From positions 1 to 64,000 of the forward strand of contig CAXAHJ010000003.1 in the NCBI GenBank assembly GCA_963968595.1: a stretch of 64,000 nucleotides of DNA. The letters are read 5' to 3'. The notes beneath the pieces were generated by a model that saw only the letters and a program-made list of their open reading frames with translations, was not told where the DNA came from and did no database searches. The position numbers and the translations under genes were made by a program. This DNA comes from GCA-2730975 sp937893275. GTDB lineage: Bacteria > Verrucomicrobiota > Verrucomicrobiia > Opitutales > Seribacteraceae. Shown piece after piece: positions 1 to 8,540 of the stretch; position 1 is the stretch's first letter, and the number at the start of each line of letters is the position of its first letter.

Positions 1-579
1 GTTGGGACCGTTGGCCACGAGGCGGGCGTAGGCCCCGAGGGTGGCGGCGGAAGACGACTGGGGCTGAACCGTGGCGGGCGTGGCGGCGGGAGCGCCGTTG
101 GAGACGGAACCCGCGGAGGAGCTTGCCGCCGCGAGGGCGCCCTGCCCTCCCAAGGCGTAGGGAGCGGAGGTGACGGGCTGGTCCGGAGACAGGAGATCGA
201 AGGCCCCGCTGGCGCCCGCCCGGAACCAGATGCGGAGGTGGGCGTCGTTGTGATCGCGGAAGATTTGCCCGGGGAGGGCCTGCATGTTGGCGATGGCGAC
301 GTCGCCCAAGCGTACGGTATAGACCCCGTTGGCCACGTTGGCGGCTACGGCGAGGGCGGGTTCCTGGGCGAGGGTGAAGTTTCCGTCGTTGGTCCAGTAG
401 GAAAAGCGGCCCGAGCGATCGACGAAGGCGAACTTGAATTCACCCTGCCCCACGAAGGGCTGGCCCGAAACCGTGATGCGGCCCGAATAGGTGAGCACCT
501 CGGGGGCGGCCTCGACCACGGCGGTAAAGCCGAGAAGACCGGAAAGGAAGAGAAGAGGAAGGGATCGGAACTTTTTCAT
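1..579 (-). CDS. Partial exported protein of unknown function (N-terminal 193 residues)
   Basis: The reading frame is open from an ATG at 579 to the left edge, so the C-terminus lies outside the window. The first ~25 residues form a clear Sec signal peptide (MKKF start, hydrophobic LPLLFLSGLLGFTAVV, then EAAPE as a likely cleavage zone). The mature part begins with a beta-rich stretch (TYSGRITVSGQPFVGQGEFK, FAFVDRSGRFSYWTNDG) of a style I associate with the N-terminus of large surface proteins in Verrucomicrobiota, where a variable repeat or fibre-like region follows. Residues ~150-190 become Ala/Ser/Pro-rich (low complexity), fitting a linker. I do not recognise a catalytic domain. The gene is divergent from leuS. 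Export is well supported; function is unknown. Confidence 0.7.
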   Translation of the reverse strand, partial: MKKFRSLPLLFLSGLLGFTAVVEAAPEVLTYSGRITVSGQPFVGQGEFKFAFVDRSGRFSYWTNDGNFTLAQEPALAVAANVANGVYTVRLGDVAIANMQALPGQIFRDHNDAHLRIWFRAGASGAFDLLSPDQPVTSAPYALGGQGALAAASSSAGSVSNGAPAATPATVQPQSSSAATLGAYARLVANGPN

Positions 580-910
580 GACGCGTGCGAGAATGTCTTG
601 GGGAAGGACAAGGGGAGCTGGGAGAATGGGAGGAAGGATTTATCAGGGAGGAGAGAGGAAAGGTAAAAAACAAAGTGCTAAGAGTGTACGCACGTGACAA
701 GTTAAAAAAACACATCGAAATGGAAAATTTCATGATCGACCAGAATGAACTGTACGCGTTTTCGAAATAACTGGGTTAATAGCACGACCATTCGGGGGGG
801 TTACGATCGGGAGTAATTTCAAATTCATTTTAGGAATTTGAAGAGGGGTTCCTTTGCTTTTGCCTTTCGGGAGATTTTCGGCAAGATGACAAGGCTTTTG
901 CATTACCGAC
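580..910. other. Intergenic region between the divergent secreted-protein gene and leuS
   Basis: This is 331 bp with no convincing gene. The part from about 660 to 840 is clearly more A/T-rich than the flanking coding DNA and must hold promoters for both divergent genes, but I see no unambiguous -35/-10 pair. A purine-rich stretch (about 600-665) lies just upstream of the leftward gene. No leader peptide, T-box or tRNA-like structure was recognised in front of leuS. Confidence 0.5.
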
Positions 911-3484
911 ATGGCTGACGACGAAAAGGAATACGACTTTCTCACGATCGAGAAACGATGGCAGGAATTTTGGGAACGGGAGAAAACCTTCCGGGCCGAG
1001 GACGTTTCGGATAAACCGAAATACTACGTCCTCGACATGTTTCCCTACCCTTCGGGGGCGGGCTTGCACATCGGGCATCCCGAGGGGTACGTGGCCTCCG
1101 ACATCCTGGCGCGCTACAAGAAGGCCTGCGGGTTCAACGTCTTGCACCCGATGGGCTGGGACGCCTTCGGCCTGCCCGCAGAGCAGTATGCGATAAAGAC
1201 GGGCACCCACCCTTCTGAAACGACCCGCAACAACGTCGAGAATTTTCGCAGGCAGATAAAGAGCATCGGATTCGCCATCGACTGGGACCGTGAGATAAAC
1301 ACGACCGACCCCGGCTACTACAAGTGGACCCAGTGGATATTCCTGAAGTTGTTCAAGGCGGGGTTGGCCTACGTCGACGAGAAGCCCGTGTGGTGGTGCG
1401 AGGAGTTGCGGGCGGTATTGGCGAACGAGGAAGTGGTGGACGGCAAGTCGGAGGTGGGCGGACATCCGGTGGAGCGGCGCAACCTGCGACAAGTGGTGCT
1501 TAGGATCACGGCCTATGCGGAGAAACTGCTTGCGGGACTGGATGAACTCGATTGGCCCAACTCGACCAAGCGCCAGCAGAAGGCATGGATCGGGCGTTCG
1601 GAGGGAGCCGAGGTAAGCTTTGCCGTGGACGGCCTAGACGAGGAACTGGAGGTCTACACCACGCGTCCCGACACCCTTTTCGGCGCCACCTACATGGTGG
1701 TGGCGCCCGAGCATCCGTTGCTCGACAAGCTCGTGCTTCCCGACAAGGTCGACGAAGTGAAGGCCTATGTGGAAGCCGCGGCCAAGAAGAGCGACCTAGA
1801 CCGCACGGACCTCGCCAAGGACAAGAGCGGCGTCTTTACCGGGAGCTACTGCATAAACCCGGTGAACGGCGAAAAGGTACCCGTATGGGTGGCCGACTAC
1901 GTGCTGATCACCTATGGCACGGGAGCCATCATGGCGGTACCCGGCCATGACGAGCGCGACTTCGAGTTCGCGGAGAAGTTCGACATCCCGATCAAGCGCG
2001 TGATCGCCCCGAAAGACGGCGACGAGGAAAAGGCCCCGCTCCCCTACTCCGGCGAGGGAGTTATGGTAAACTCGGGCAAGTACGACGGCATGGATGCCTC
2101 CGCTTGCAAAGACGAGATCACGGCCGAGCTGGAATCCACGGGCAAGGGCAAGGCGGCGGTGAACTACAAGTTGCGCGACTGGATTTTTTCCCGCCAACGC
2201 TACTGGGGCGAGCCCATTCCGCTCGTCTGGGTAAGCAAGGAAGACTACGATAAGGCCGAAGTGACGGAGGGCCCGGTGAAGACGTTGATGCCCGATGAGC
2301 GCGTGACTACTCTTCGAGACGGCGAAACCTTGTACGCCCTCCCCGTGCCCGAGTCTGAGTTGCCGCTTCGCCTCCCCGAGGTGGAGAACTACCAACCGTC
2401 GGGCACCGGTGAAAGCCCGCTCTCCACCATTCCCGAGTGGCTGGAGGTTCACTTTAACCTGCTGACGGGAAAGACCGAACCCCGCGACCAAGCCAAGCCG
2501 GAGGGTGAGGAGTGGGTGGAGGCTACCCGCGAGACCAACACCATGCCGCAATGGGCGGGTTCTTGCTGGTATCACCTGCGCTACCTCGACCCGGACAATA
2601 GGGAGAGCCTCGTGTCCAAGGAGAAGGAAGCCTATTGGGGTGGCCCCGATTTTTACATCGGCGGGGCCGAGCACGCGGTGCTGCACTTGCTTTACGCTCG
2701 CTTCTGGCACCGCTTCCTGCACGACGAGGGCGTGCTCGCACACCCCGAGCCGTATAAAAAGCTCTTTCATCAAGGATTGATCCTCGGGGAGGACGGCAAC
2801 AAAATGTCCAAGAGCGTGGGCAACGTAGTGAGCCCCGACGTCGTGATCGATGCCTACGGGGCCGATTCCCTGCGCCTCTTCGAAATGTTTCTCGGGCCTT
2901 TGGAAGCAGTCAAGCCTTGGAGCGAAAAAGGCATCGAGGGCGTGAACCGCTTCCTCAAGAAAGTCTGGCGAGAATTCTCGGACAATTCCAAACATAGCGA
3001 GGGCGAGGAAACCAACGCCGACACCCTCAAACTCCTTCACGAGACGATCAAGAAGGTGACCGAGGACGTGGAGAACCTCCGCTTCAACACCGCCATCTCG
3101 CAAATGATGATTCTCATAAACCATTTGCAAAAGGCGGAAGCCTACGCCACCGAAACCGCCAAGACCTTGCTCCGGCTTCTGGCGCCCTTTGCCCCCCACC
3201 TTTCGGAAGAGCTCTGGGAACGACTCGGGGGCGCCCCCTCGGTGGTGAACCATCCATGGCCCGAGTATCGAGAGGACTTGCTGGTTTCGGACGAAATGGT
3301 GATCGTCTTTCAAGTGAACGGCAAACTAAGAGGCGAGGGCAATTTCCCCAAGGACATAGGCAAGGACGAGGTAATCGCCGCGGCCAAGGCCCACGAGCGC
3401 GTCCTGCCATTCATCGAGGGGAAGGAACTCGTTCGAGAAATCTACGTTCCCGGCAAGCTCGTAAACCTCGTGGCCAAAGGATAG
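911..3484 (+). CDS. leuS: Leucyl-tRNA synthetase
   Basis: Class Ia aminoacyl-tRNA synthetase that charges tRNA-Leu in the cytoplasm. At 857 residues it has the family's normal length. The HIGH signature is at residues 53-56 (GLHIGHPEGY) and KMSKS at 631-635 (GNKMSKSVGN). Between them lie the CP1 editing domain (about 225-420, including TRPDTLFGATYM and GTGAIMAVPGHDERD) and the bacterial RETNTMPQWAGSCWYHLRYL block. The anticodon-binding domain and C-terminal domain (VNGKLRG, ending VPGKLVNLVAKG) are complete. The usual NWCP and RQW signatures before the editing domain read WWCE and RQV here, a mild deviation. The start is the ATG beginning MADDEKEYDF; no strong Shine-Dalgarno is visible. Downstream is a palindromic repeat and then lpxI on the same strand. 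Confidence 0.97.
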   Translation: MADDEKEYDFLTIEKRWQEFWEREKTFRAEDVSDKPKYYVLDMFPYPSGAGLHIGHPEGYVASDILARYKKACGFNVLHPMGWDAFGLPAEQYAIKTGTHPSETTRNNVENFRRQIKSIGFAIDWDREINTTDPGYYKWTQWIFLKLFKAGLAYVDEKPVWWCEELRAVLANEEVVDGKSEVGGHPVERRNLRQVVLRITAYAEKLLAGLDELDWPNSTKRQQKAWIGRSEGAEVSFAVDGLDEELEVYTTRPDTLFGATYMVVAPEHPLLDKLVLPDKVDEVKAYVEAAAKKSDLDRTDLAKDKSGVFTGSYCINPVNGEKVPVWVADYVLITYGTGAIMAVPGHDERDFEFAEKFDIPIKRVIAPKDGDEEKAPLPYSGEGVMVNSGKYDGMDASACKDEITAELESTGKGKAAVNYKLRDWIFSRQRYWGEPIPLVWVSKEDYDKAEVTEGPVKTLMPDERVTTLRDGETLYALPVPESELPLRLPEVENYQPSGTGESPLSTIPEWLEVHFNLLTGKTEPRDQAKPEGEEWVEATRETNTMPQWAGSCWYHLRYLDPDNRESLVSKEKEAYWGGPDFYIGGAEHAVLHLLYARFWHRFLHDEGVLAHPEPYKKLFHQGLILGEDGNKMSKSVGNVVSPDVVIDAYGADSLRLFEMFLGPLEAVKPWSEKGIEGVNRFLKKVWREFSDNSKHSEGEETNADTLKLLHETIKKVTEDVENLRFNTAISQMMILINHLQKAEAYATETAKTLLRLLAPFAPHLSEELWERLGGAPSVVNHPWPEYREDLLVSDEMVIVFQVNGKLRGEGNFPKDIGKDEVIAAAKAHERVLPFIEGKELVREIYVPGKLVNLVAKG

Positions 3485-3537
3485 GAATTATTGTATTCTG
3501 GAACACCCAACCCATGTTTCCCGCCATCTACTATTTC

Positions 3538-3642
3538 GTCATTGCGAGGAAGCCCAAAGGGCTGACGCGGCAATCCAGTGCCAACCCTTTCGTTTTCGGC
3601 GACCAGACTGAATTGCTTTGTCGCTTTGCTCCTCGCAAGGAC
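3538..3642. repeat. Palindromic intergenic repeat, copy 1
   Basis: An imperfect inverted repeat of about 105 bp. The left arm begins GTCATTGCGAGGAAGC and contains CGCGGCAATCCAG. The right arm, read on the opposite strand, begins GTCCTTGCGAGGAGC and continues to AAAGCAATTCAG. A second copy with the same outer ends (ttgcgag) and the same inner motif (caatccag) lies at 42047-42173. The form (hairpin-forming, intergenic, no ORF, terminal GTCNTTGCGAG) resembles the GTCATTGCGAGG-type palindromic elements found scattered in many bacterial genomes. The element ends a few bases before the Shine-Dalgarno of lpxI, so it forms part of the leuS-lpxI spacer. Confidence 0.7.
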
Positions 3643-3656
3643 AGGAGAGGAGTCTC

Positions 3657-4493
3657 ATGAGCAAGTTTCTCCCCAATGACTTCGACGCCGGCAGGCCGCT
3701 GGCCCTGATCGCGGGCAGGGATGCCTATCCCATGCTGCTCGCCGAGCGGGCGCGTGCCGCGGGGGTACCCGTGCGGCTAGTGGAGCTGCAAGGCGAGACC
3801 TCGCCCGAATTGATCGCTAGTTTTCGCCCCGAAGAAAAGGCTGCCGTAAAAGTCGGCCAAGTGGGGAAGCTTCTAAAGGTTCTCAAGAAGTTCGACGCAG
3901 GTTACGCCGTAATGGCGGGACAGGTAACCCCCGGAAAGCTCTTTCGCGGGCTGCATCCCGACCTCAAGGCGGTTCGCCTGCTGGCGGGGCTGGATCGGAG
4001 AAACGCCGAGACCATATTCGGGGCCATCGCGGACGAGATCGAGAAAGCAGGGGTTCATTTGCTCGACGCCAGGGCCTTTATGGACGAAGACCTCGCGGAA
4101 GTTGGAGAGATGGTTCGCGGCAAGAGCAAAATCGAACCCGAGCACCTTGCTCACGGCGTGGAGATCGCACGGGAATCCGCCCGACTCGACGTGGGCCAAG
4201 GGGTGGTCGTGAGCCAAGGAACGGTTCTCGCCGTGGAAGCCTTCGAGGGAACCAACGCCATGCTCGCCAGAGCGGGTGCCTTTGGGGCCAAGAACACTCT
4301 CTTCGTAAAAACCGGAAAAACCAAGCAGGACAACCGCTTCGACGTCCCCGTCTTTGGGCTGCAAACCTTGCAGGTGATGGGCGACGCCAATCTTTCGGCG
4401 GCCGCACTCGAGGCCGGTTCCGTACTCCTTCTCGACAAGCCCGCCGTCCTCGCCCAAGCCAAGAAACTGGGAATCGGCCTACAGGGCTTTTGA
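3657..4493 (+). CDS. lpxI: UDP-2,3-diacylglucosamine pyrophosphatase, LpxI type
   Basis: LpxI (DUF1009 family) hydrolyses UDP-2,3-diacylglucosamine to lipid X and UMP in lipid A synthesis; it replaces the unrelated LpxH in many Gram-negative lineages. The 278-residue product has the family layout: a Rossmann-like N-terminal part (PLALIAGRDAYPMLLAERAR), a middle segment with MAGQVTPGKLF, and the C-terminal catalytic-domain signatures VVVSQGTVLAVEAFEGTNAM, LFVKTGKTKQDNRFDVPVFG and ALEAGSVLLLDKPAV. I chose the ATG at 3657 because AGGAGAGGAG lies directly upstream with suitable spacing; an in-frame ATG 39 bp earlier would fall inside the palindromic repeat. The gene implies a lipid A-containing outer membrane, consistent with hldD further on. 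Confidence 0.92.
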   Translation: MSKFLPNDFDAGRPLALIAGRDAYPMLLAERARAAGVPVRLVELQGETSPELIASFRPEEKAAVKVGQVGKLLKVLKKFDAGYAVMAGQVTPGKLFRGLHPDLKAVRLLAGLDRRNAETIFGAIADEIEKAGVHLLDARAFMDEDLAEVGEMVRGKSKIEPEHLAHGVEIARESARLDVGQGVVVSQGTVLAVEAFEGTNAMLARAGAFGAKNTLFVKTGKTKQDNRFDVPVFGLQTLQVMGDANLSAAALEAGSVLLLDKPAVLAQAKKLGIGLQGF

Positions 4494-4512
4494 GGCAGAT
4501 ACGGGTTGTTGC

Positions 4513-5772
4513 CTAGCTGAACTCCCGGAAGATTAGGGAGGCGTTATGGCCGCCGAATCCGGAGTTGTTGGACATGGCTATGTTGATTGGCATTTCCCGA
4601 GCGGTGTTTGGCACGTAGTCGAGATCGCACTCGGGGTCGGGCTCTTCGTAATTGATAGTGGGAGGGGCAATGTTGTTCTCGATCGCCTTGCATACGGTGG
4701 CGGCTTCGATGGCTCCGGCGGCGCCGAGGAGGTGCCCGGTCATCGACTTCGTGGAACTGATGGCCAGACCGTTCTTGGCATGTGCCCCGAAGACATTTTT
4801 CAGGGCAAGGGTTTCGGAACGGTCATTGTAAGGGGTGGAGGTGCCGTGAGCATTGACGTAGGCGATGTCTTCGGGAGCTTGCCGGGCATCGTTCAACGCC
4901 AACTGCATACACCGGGTTAGGGCCGTGGCTTCCAAATCAGGAGAAGTGATGTGATAGGCGTCACAAGTGGCTGCATAACCAGCCAGCTCGGCGTAAATCG
5001 TGGCTCCTCTAGCCTTGGCGTGCTCGAGAGTCTCGAGTACGAGGACACCTGCCCCCTCCCCCATAACGAAACCGTCGCGACCCGCGTCAAAGGGACGTGA
5101 AGCCCGGCCGGGGTCGTCGTTATAGCGTGTACTCATGGCCTTCATGGAACAAAATCCGGCGAACCCGATGCGGGTTACGCACGCCTCGCTGCCTCCGGCG
5201 AGCATGACGTCGGCCAAGCCCGAACGCATCATGCGGAGAGCTTCTCCAATGGCATGGGAACCGGATGCGCAGGCGCTGACGACGGCGAAGTTGGGACCTT
5301 GGGCACCAAGCTCTATGGCGATGACCCCCCCGGCGATATTGGCAATTAGCGAAGGTATCATGAAAGGCGATACTCGCCGCGGCCCTTTCTCGAAGAGTAC
5401 TCCAAGCTGACTCTCGACCGTTTCCAACCCGCCTATGCCGGAGCCAACCAGTACGCCCGTTCGCTCGGGTTCCAAGTCTTCTTTGGACAGGCCCGCATCG
5501 GTCATGGCTCGACGGGCAGCTCCAAAGGCGAGGTGTACGTATCGATCGTTTCGGCGGACCTCCTTGGGACCCATCTCGGTCGCGGGATCGAAATCCTTGA
5601 CCTCGGAAGCGACCTTGCTCGCAATATCCGTCGAATCGAAACGAGTGACGGGGCCAATGCCGGAGCGACCGGCTACGAGAGAATCCCAGAAAGAGTTTAC
5701 GTCACTGCCAATGGAGGCAAGAACACCAAGACCAGTGACGACTATGCGCGTGTCGGATTCTGCAGCAGACAT
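4513..5772 (-). CDS. fabF: 3-oxoacyl-[acyl-carrier-protein] synthase II
   Basis: Condensing enzyme of fatty acid elongation that joins malonyl-ACP to acyl-ACP. The 419-residue product has the KAS II catalytic triad: Cys168 in VVSACASGSH, His309 in VNAHGTSTPYND and His347 in TKSMTGHLLGAAG, with Lys342 just before. The N-terminal VVTGLGVLASIG and the C-terminal NNSGFGGHNASLIF are typical. It is the last gene of a leftward fabG-acpP-fabF cluster, 49 bp after acpP, so the substrate carrier and the reductase are encoded next to it. The 3' end converges on lpxI with a 19 bp gap and no obvious terminator hairpin. Close KAS paralogues (for example FabB) are possible, but length, motifs and neighbours favour FabF. 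Confidence 0.96.
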   Translation of the reverse strand: MSAAESDTRIVVTGLGVLASIGSDVNSFWDSLVAGRSGIGPVTRFDSTDIASKVASEVKDFDPATEMGPKEVRRNDRYVHLAFGAARRAMTDAGLSKEDLEPERTGVLVGSGIGGLETVESQLGVLFEKGPRRVSPFMIPSLIANIAGGVIAIELGAQGPNFAVVSACASGSHAIGEALRMMRSGLADVMLAGGSEACVTRIGFAGFCSMKAMSTRYNDDPGRASRPFDAGRDGFVMGEGAGVLVLETLEHAKARGATIYAELAGYAATCDAYHITSPDLEATALTRCMQLALNDARQAPEDIAYVNAHGTSTPYNDRSETLALKNVFGAHAKNGLAISSTKSMTGHLLGAAGAIEAATVCKAIENNIAPPTINYEEPDPECDLDYVPNTAREMPINIAMSNNSGFGGHNASLIFREFS

Positions 5773-5821
5773 GGAACGGCGGATATCCTAGAGAAAACTC
5801 CGCGAGAGGTTCAAAAGAAAA

Positions 5822-6064
5822 TCAGCCTGCCGCTTGCGAATCGATATACTCGATCACAGAACCAACGGTCTGAAGCTTCTCGGCTTCCTCCTCGGGAATG
5901 TCTTTACCGAATTCCTCTTCCAGAGCCATCACCAACTCGACTTGATCGAGGGAATCGGCGCCAAGGTCGTCTATGAAACTAGCCTCAGGTGTGATTTGCT
6001 CGTCGGTGACGTTGAGCTGGTCTCGGATAATTTTCTTTACTCGGTCTGCGTTGCTATCGGACAT
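5822..6064 (-). CDS. acpP: Acyl carrier protein
   Basis: An 80-residue acidic protein that carries acyl chains on a 4'-phosphopantetheine arm during fatty acid and lipid A synthesis. The phosphopantetheine attachment site is Ser38 in DLGADSLDQVELVMALEEEF, the standard ACP signature, and the helical C-terminus ends in IEYIDSQAAG. I start it at the ATG at 6064 (MSDSNADRVK), which gives the normal ACP length; the open frame runs further upstream into the end of fabG but that part is not ACP-like. It sits 40 bp downstream of fabG and 49 bp upstream of fabF. Confidence 0.97.
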   Translation of the reverse strand: MSDSNADRVKKIIRDQLNVTDEQITPEASFIDDLGADSLDQVELVMALEEEFGKDIPEEEAEKLQTVGSVIEYIDSQAAG

Positions 6065-6104
6065 AATGTAAATTTCAAAAGTTAAAAAGAAAGGTTTCTC
6101 TTCT

Positions 6105-6851
6105 TCACATGACCATGCCGCCGTCAACCGTAAAAACCTGACCAGTGACGTAGCCGGCCTTCTCGGAACAGATAAAAGCGACGGTTTCGGCGATGTCGTC
6201 GACAGTGCCGAAACGCTTGAGGGGAATGGTCGAAATGGCGGCTTCAAGTATGCGCTCGTCCAAGCCGGAGGTCATATCGGTCTCGATAAAGCCGGGTGCG
6301 ACTGCATTCACGGTAACGGATCGTCCGGCGAATTCGCGGGCCAAGCTTTTCGTAAAGCCTATGATTCCCGCCTTGGCCGCGGAGTAGTTCGCTTGACCAG
6401 CGTTGCCCGTCAACCCGACCACCGACGAAACATTTACGATGCGCCCCCACCTTTTGCGGGTCATCGGTCTGCCGAGAGCCTTTGTCCAATGGAAGCAGCT
6501 CGAGAGGTTGGTGGCGATGACGTTGTCCCAATCCTCCTCACCCATCCGAAACAGAAGATTATCGCGAGTGATGCCCGCATTGTTTACAAGAACGTCTACG
6601 CACTCGCGCTCCTCAAGAATTTTTTCGCAGGCTTCGCGTACGGCGTTACCATCGGAAACGTCCACCGCCAACGACTGTGCGAGTCCGCCATCTTCAGTAA
6701 TGGACTGAGCGGCGGCGCCACAGGAGTCCGGGGACTTGCTAACGCAAATGACTTCCATGCCATCGCGTGCAAGCGCCGTGGCAATTGCGCGACCGATACC
6801 ACGACCGGCACCGGTCACAAGAGCAAGCTTGGGAGAGTTTTCTTCTGTCAT
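6105..6851 (-). CDS. fabG: 3-oxoacyl-[acyl-carrier-protein] reductase
   Basis: Short-chain dehydrogenase that reduces 3-oxoacyl-ACP with NADPH in the second step of fatty acid elongation. The 248-residue product has the cofactor motif TGAGRGIG at 13-20, the NNAG block near 90-93, and the catalytic Ser143, Tyr156 and Lys160 (VNVSSVVG and YSAAK). The C-terminal VTGQVFTVDGGMVM is the FabG ending. I place the start at the ATG at 6851 (MTEENSPKLALVTG), which gives the usual length; the frame continues to an in-frame TTG at 6887 that would add 12 poorly fitting residues. It is the first gene of fabG-acpP-fabF and is divergent from the pseudouridine synthase, sharing a ~100 bp promoter region. Confidence 0.95.
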   Translation of the reverse strand: MTEENSPKLALVTGAGRGIGRAIATALARDGMEVICVSKSPDSCGAAAQSITEDGGLAQSLAVDVSDGNAVREACEKILEERECVDVLVNNAGITRDNLLFRMGEEDWDNVIATNLSSCFHWTKALGRPMTRKRWGRIVNVSSVVGLTGNAGQANYSAAKAGIIGFTKSLAREFAGRSVTVNAVAPGFIETDMTSGLDERILEAAISTIPLKRFGTVDDIAETVAFICSEKAGYVTGQVFTVDGGMVM

Positions 6852-6955
6852 ATATGTAATTTTCGTAGTATTCGACTGATGGGACAATCCTAATTAAAAT
6901 GGTTGAGGTTTGACTTTTGAGGAAATCAAGGGCGGTTAGCAACCCGCGAATATTC

Positions 6956-7732
6956 ATGACTAAAGATTCAAATAAAAGTAATAAAGGCGAGAAACCGGAG
7001 ACAACAACGGCCGATAGCCTGCGGCTACAGAAATTCATTGCCGAGGTGGGCTTGTGTTCAAGACGGAAGGCCGAGGAGTGGATCGCCGAAGGTCAAGTAA
7101 CCGTAAATGGGAAGGTTGCCCAGTTAGGCATGCGAGTAAACCCAAGCGATGACAACGTTCGGGTGAATGGCAGACAGGTGCGACCACGAATTTCAGAAAA
7201 AGTTTCCTTGATCATGCACAAGCCGCGCGGATTCGCTTGTACGAATGACGACCCGCATGCCGAACGCATCGTCTTTGACCTTTTGCCCAAACCATATGCA
7301 AAGCATCGGTTGTTTTGCGCTGGCAGGCTGGACAAGGACAGCGAAGGTCTCTTAGTCATCACCGACGACGGCGCACTCGCCCATCGCCTTACCCACCCCT
7401 CGTCCGAAGTGACAAAGCTCTACATGCTGAAGCTTTCTCGCCCGCTGGAACCTGATCACGTCCCACTTTTGGAAAAAGGTAGAAAGGTAGAAGGGGAATT
7501 TCTGCGAATTGACAAAGTGTTGCATTCAAAATCGAACAAGAAGTTTCCCAAGAGGGTCGAAGTAGAGATGGGACATGGGAAAAAGCGGGAGATTCGCAGG
7601 CTGTTTGCCACTTTTGGCTATACCGTAGAGCGCTTGAAGCGAGTGAGTATCGGCCGATTTTCTATTAGAAACCTATCGCTGGGACAGGTTCGCGAACTGA
7701 CTCAGGCAGAAATTGATTTGCTCTTCGCGTAA
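6956..7732 (+). CDS. RsuA/RluB-family ribosomal RNA pseudouridine synthase
   Basis: Converts a specific uridine in ribosomal RNA to pseudouridine. From the chosen ATG at 6956 (MTKDSNKSNKG) the product is 258 residues. An N-terminal S4 RNA-binding domain covers about 22-70 (LRLQKFIAEVGLCSRRKAEE, QVTVNG), followed by the synthase domain with the catalytic Asp126 in CAGRLDKDSEGLLVIT. The later KKREIRRLFATFGYTVERLK block is characteristic of the RsuA/RluB/RluE/RluF family. An in-frame TTG at 6917 would add 13 residues, which are not family-like. The motifs do not let me tell RluB (23S) from RsuA (16S) or RluF, so no symbol is given. The N-terminal ~20 residues are Lys/Asn/Thr-rich and probably disordered. 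Confidence 0.88.
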   Translation: MTKDSNKSNKGEKPETTTADSLRLQKFIAEVGLCSRRKAEEWIAEGQVTVNGKVAQLGMRVNPSDDNVRVNGRQVRPRISEKVSLIMHKPRGFACTNDDPHAERIVFDLLPKPYAKHRLFCAGRLDKDSEGLLVITDDGALAHRLTHPSSEVTKLYMLKLSRPLEPDHVPLLEKGRKVEGEFLRIDKVLHSKSNKKFPKRVEVEMGHGKKREIRRLFATFGYTVERLKRVSIGRFSIRNLSLGQVRELTQAEIDLLFA

Positions 7733-7755
7733 GAACCCATTAACGATAATTAACC

Positions 7756-8454
7756 ATGGCTAAATTGACGAATTTCATCAAACGATCCTCAATTCTCTTC
7801 GCCGCTATCTCCTTGCCGGCTTCAAGCTACCTCTTCGCACAAGCCTTACATCCCGCACAACTCGACGCAGGCGAAAACAGTCCTGTGGTGAGCAGCTTGC
7901 GACGAGGCAATCCCCTCTTCCAATCCAGTCCGCCTCCACCGCCAAGCTCCTTGGCCGCGGCGTTTCAAAATCCTCTCGCGGGGAAGCAGCCCTCGTCTCC
8001 CAACGAGGTGGAACCCGTTGTATTGGGTCGCGACCGATGGAACGATGGCGCCGTTGGCGAAGCTAGCCCGCCCGTGGTCGCGACGGAGGACACCGCACCT
8101 GCATCGGGAGAAATAAGGGAATTGCCGCCGATCGAAACCGACCAGCAGAAACCGGGAGACATCCGCATGCCTCTCAAACCTCCGTTTCCTCCTCCTGCAG
8201 TCAGTTTGCATCGCAACTTCGAAGGAAAGCTCGTGCTTAATCCGCGAAAACTTGGCTACGAAAGAGATTTTCCCTACCAGCTCCTGAATTCCGACGGCAA
8301 ACGCCTCGCATTCGTCGATGTCGAGGGAATGCGAGCCCTTGACCCGCTCGACTTTCGGGATCGACGCGTAACTATTTTGGGAAAACTGGAACCTGTGGAG
8401 GAAGGCTCGAAAAACCTTATTATTCGGGCTCGACTGATGCGCAGTCGCGATTAG
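7756..8454 (+). CDS. Exported Pro-rich protein of unknown function
   Basis: A 232-residue product with an N-terminal signal sequence (basic start, hydrophobic stretch to about residue 28, then LFAQA as a likely cleavage site). Residues ~45-150 are rich in Pro, Ser, Ala and acidic residues, including a run of prolines after FQSS, and look like a disordered linker. The C-terminal ~80 residues (from VSLHRNFEGKLVLNPRKLGY to the end) are more ordered and beta-rich, with VTILGKLEPVEEGSKNLIIR near the end. I do not recognise the family. It starts 23 bp after the pseudouridine synthase on the same strand and may be co-transcribed; folD follows after 86 bp. Export to the periplasm is likely; function is not known. 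Confidence 0.65.
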   Translation: MAKLTNFIKRSSILFAAISLPASSYLFAQALHPAQLDAGENSPVVSSLRRGNPLFQSSPPPPPSSLAAAFQNPLAGKQPSSPNEVEPVVLGRDRWNDGAVGEASPPVVATEDTAPASGEIRELPPIETDQQKPGDIRMPLKPPFPPPAVSLHRNFEGKLVLNPRKLGYERDFPYQLLNSDGKRLAFVDVEGMRALDPLDFRDRRVTILGKLEPVEEGSKNLIIRARLMRSRD

Positions 8455-8540
8455 TTTTTTGAGATAAAAAGTTTCCTGCCCTTCGGTAGGTTGCGCCTTG
8501 CTCCTCGGCGAAAAACAGAATCCCCCACAATCTCCATTCC

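Noticed and set aside
1796..3313. A 505-codon open frame on the minus strand inside leuS
   Set aside because: It is fully antisense to the complete, motif-rich leuS gene; the composition is that of a reverse-frame shadow of GC-rich coding DNA, and no domain is visible.
8476..8491. Terminator before folD
   Set aside because: A small hairpin (CCTGCC/GGTAGG) is present, but no T-run follows.
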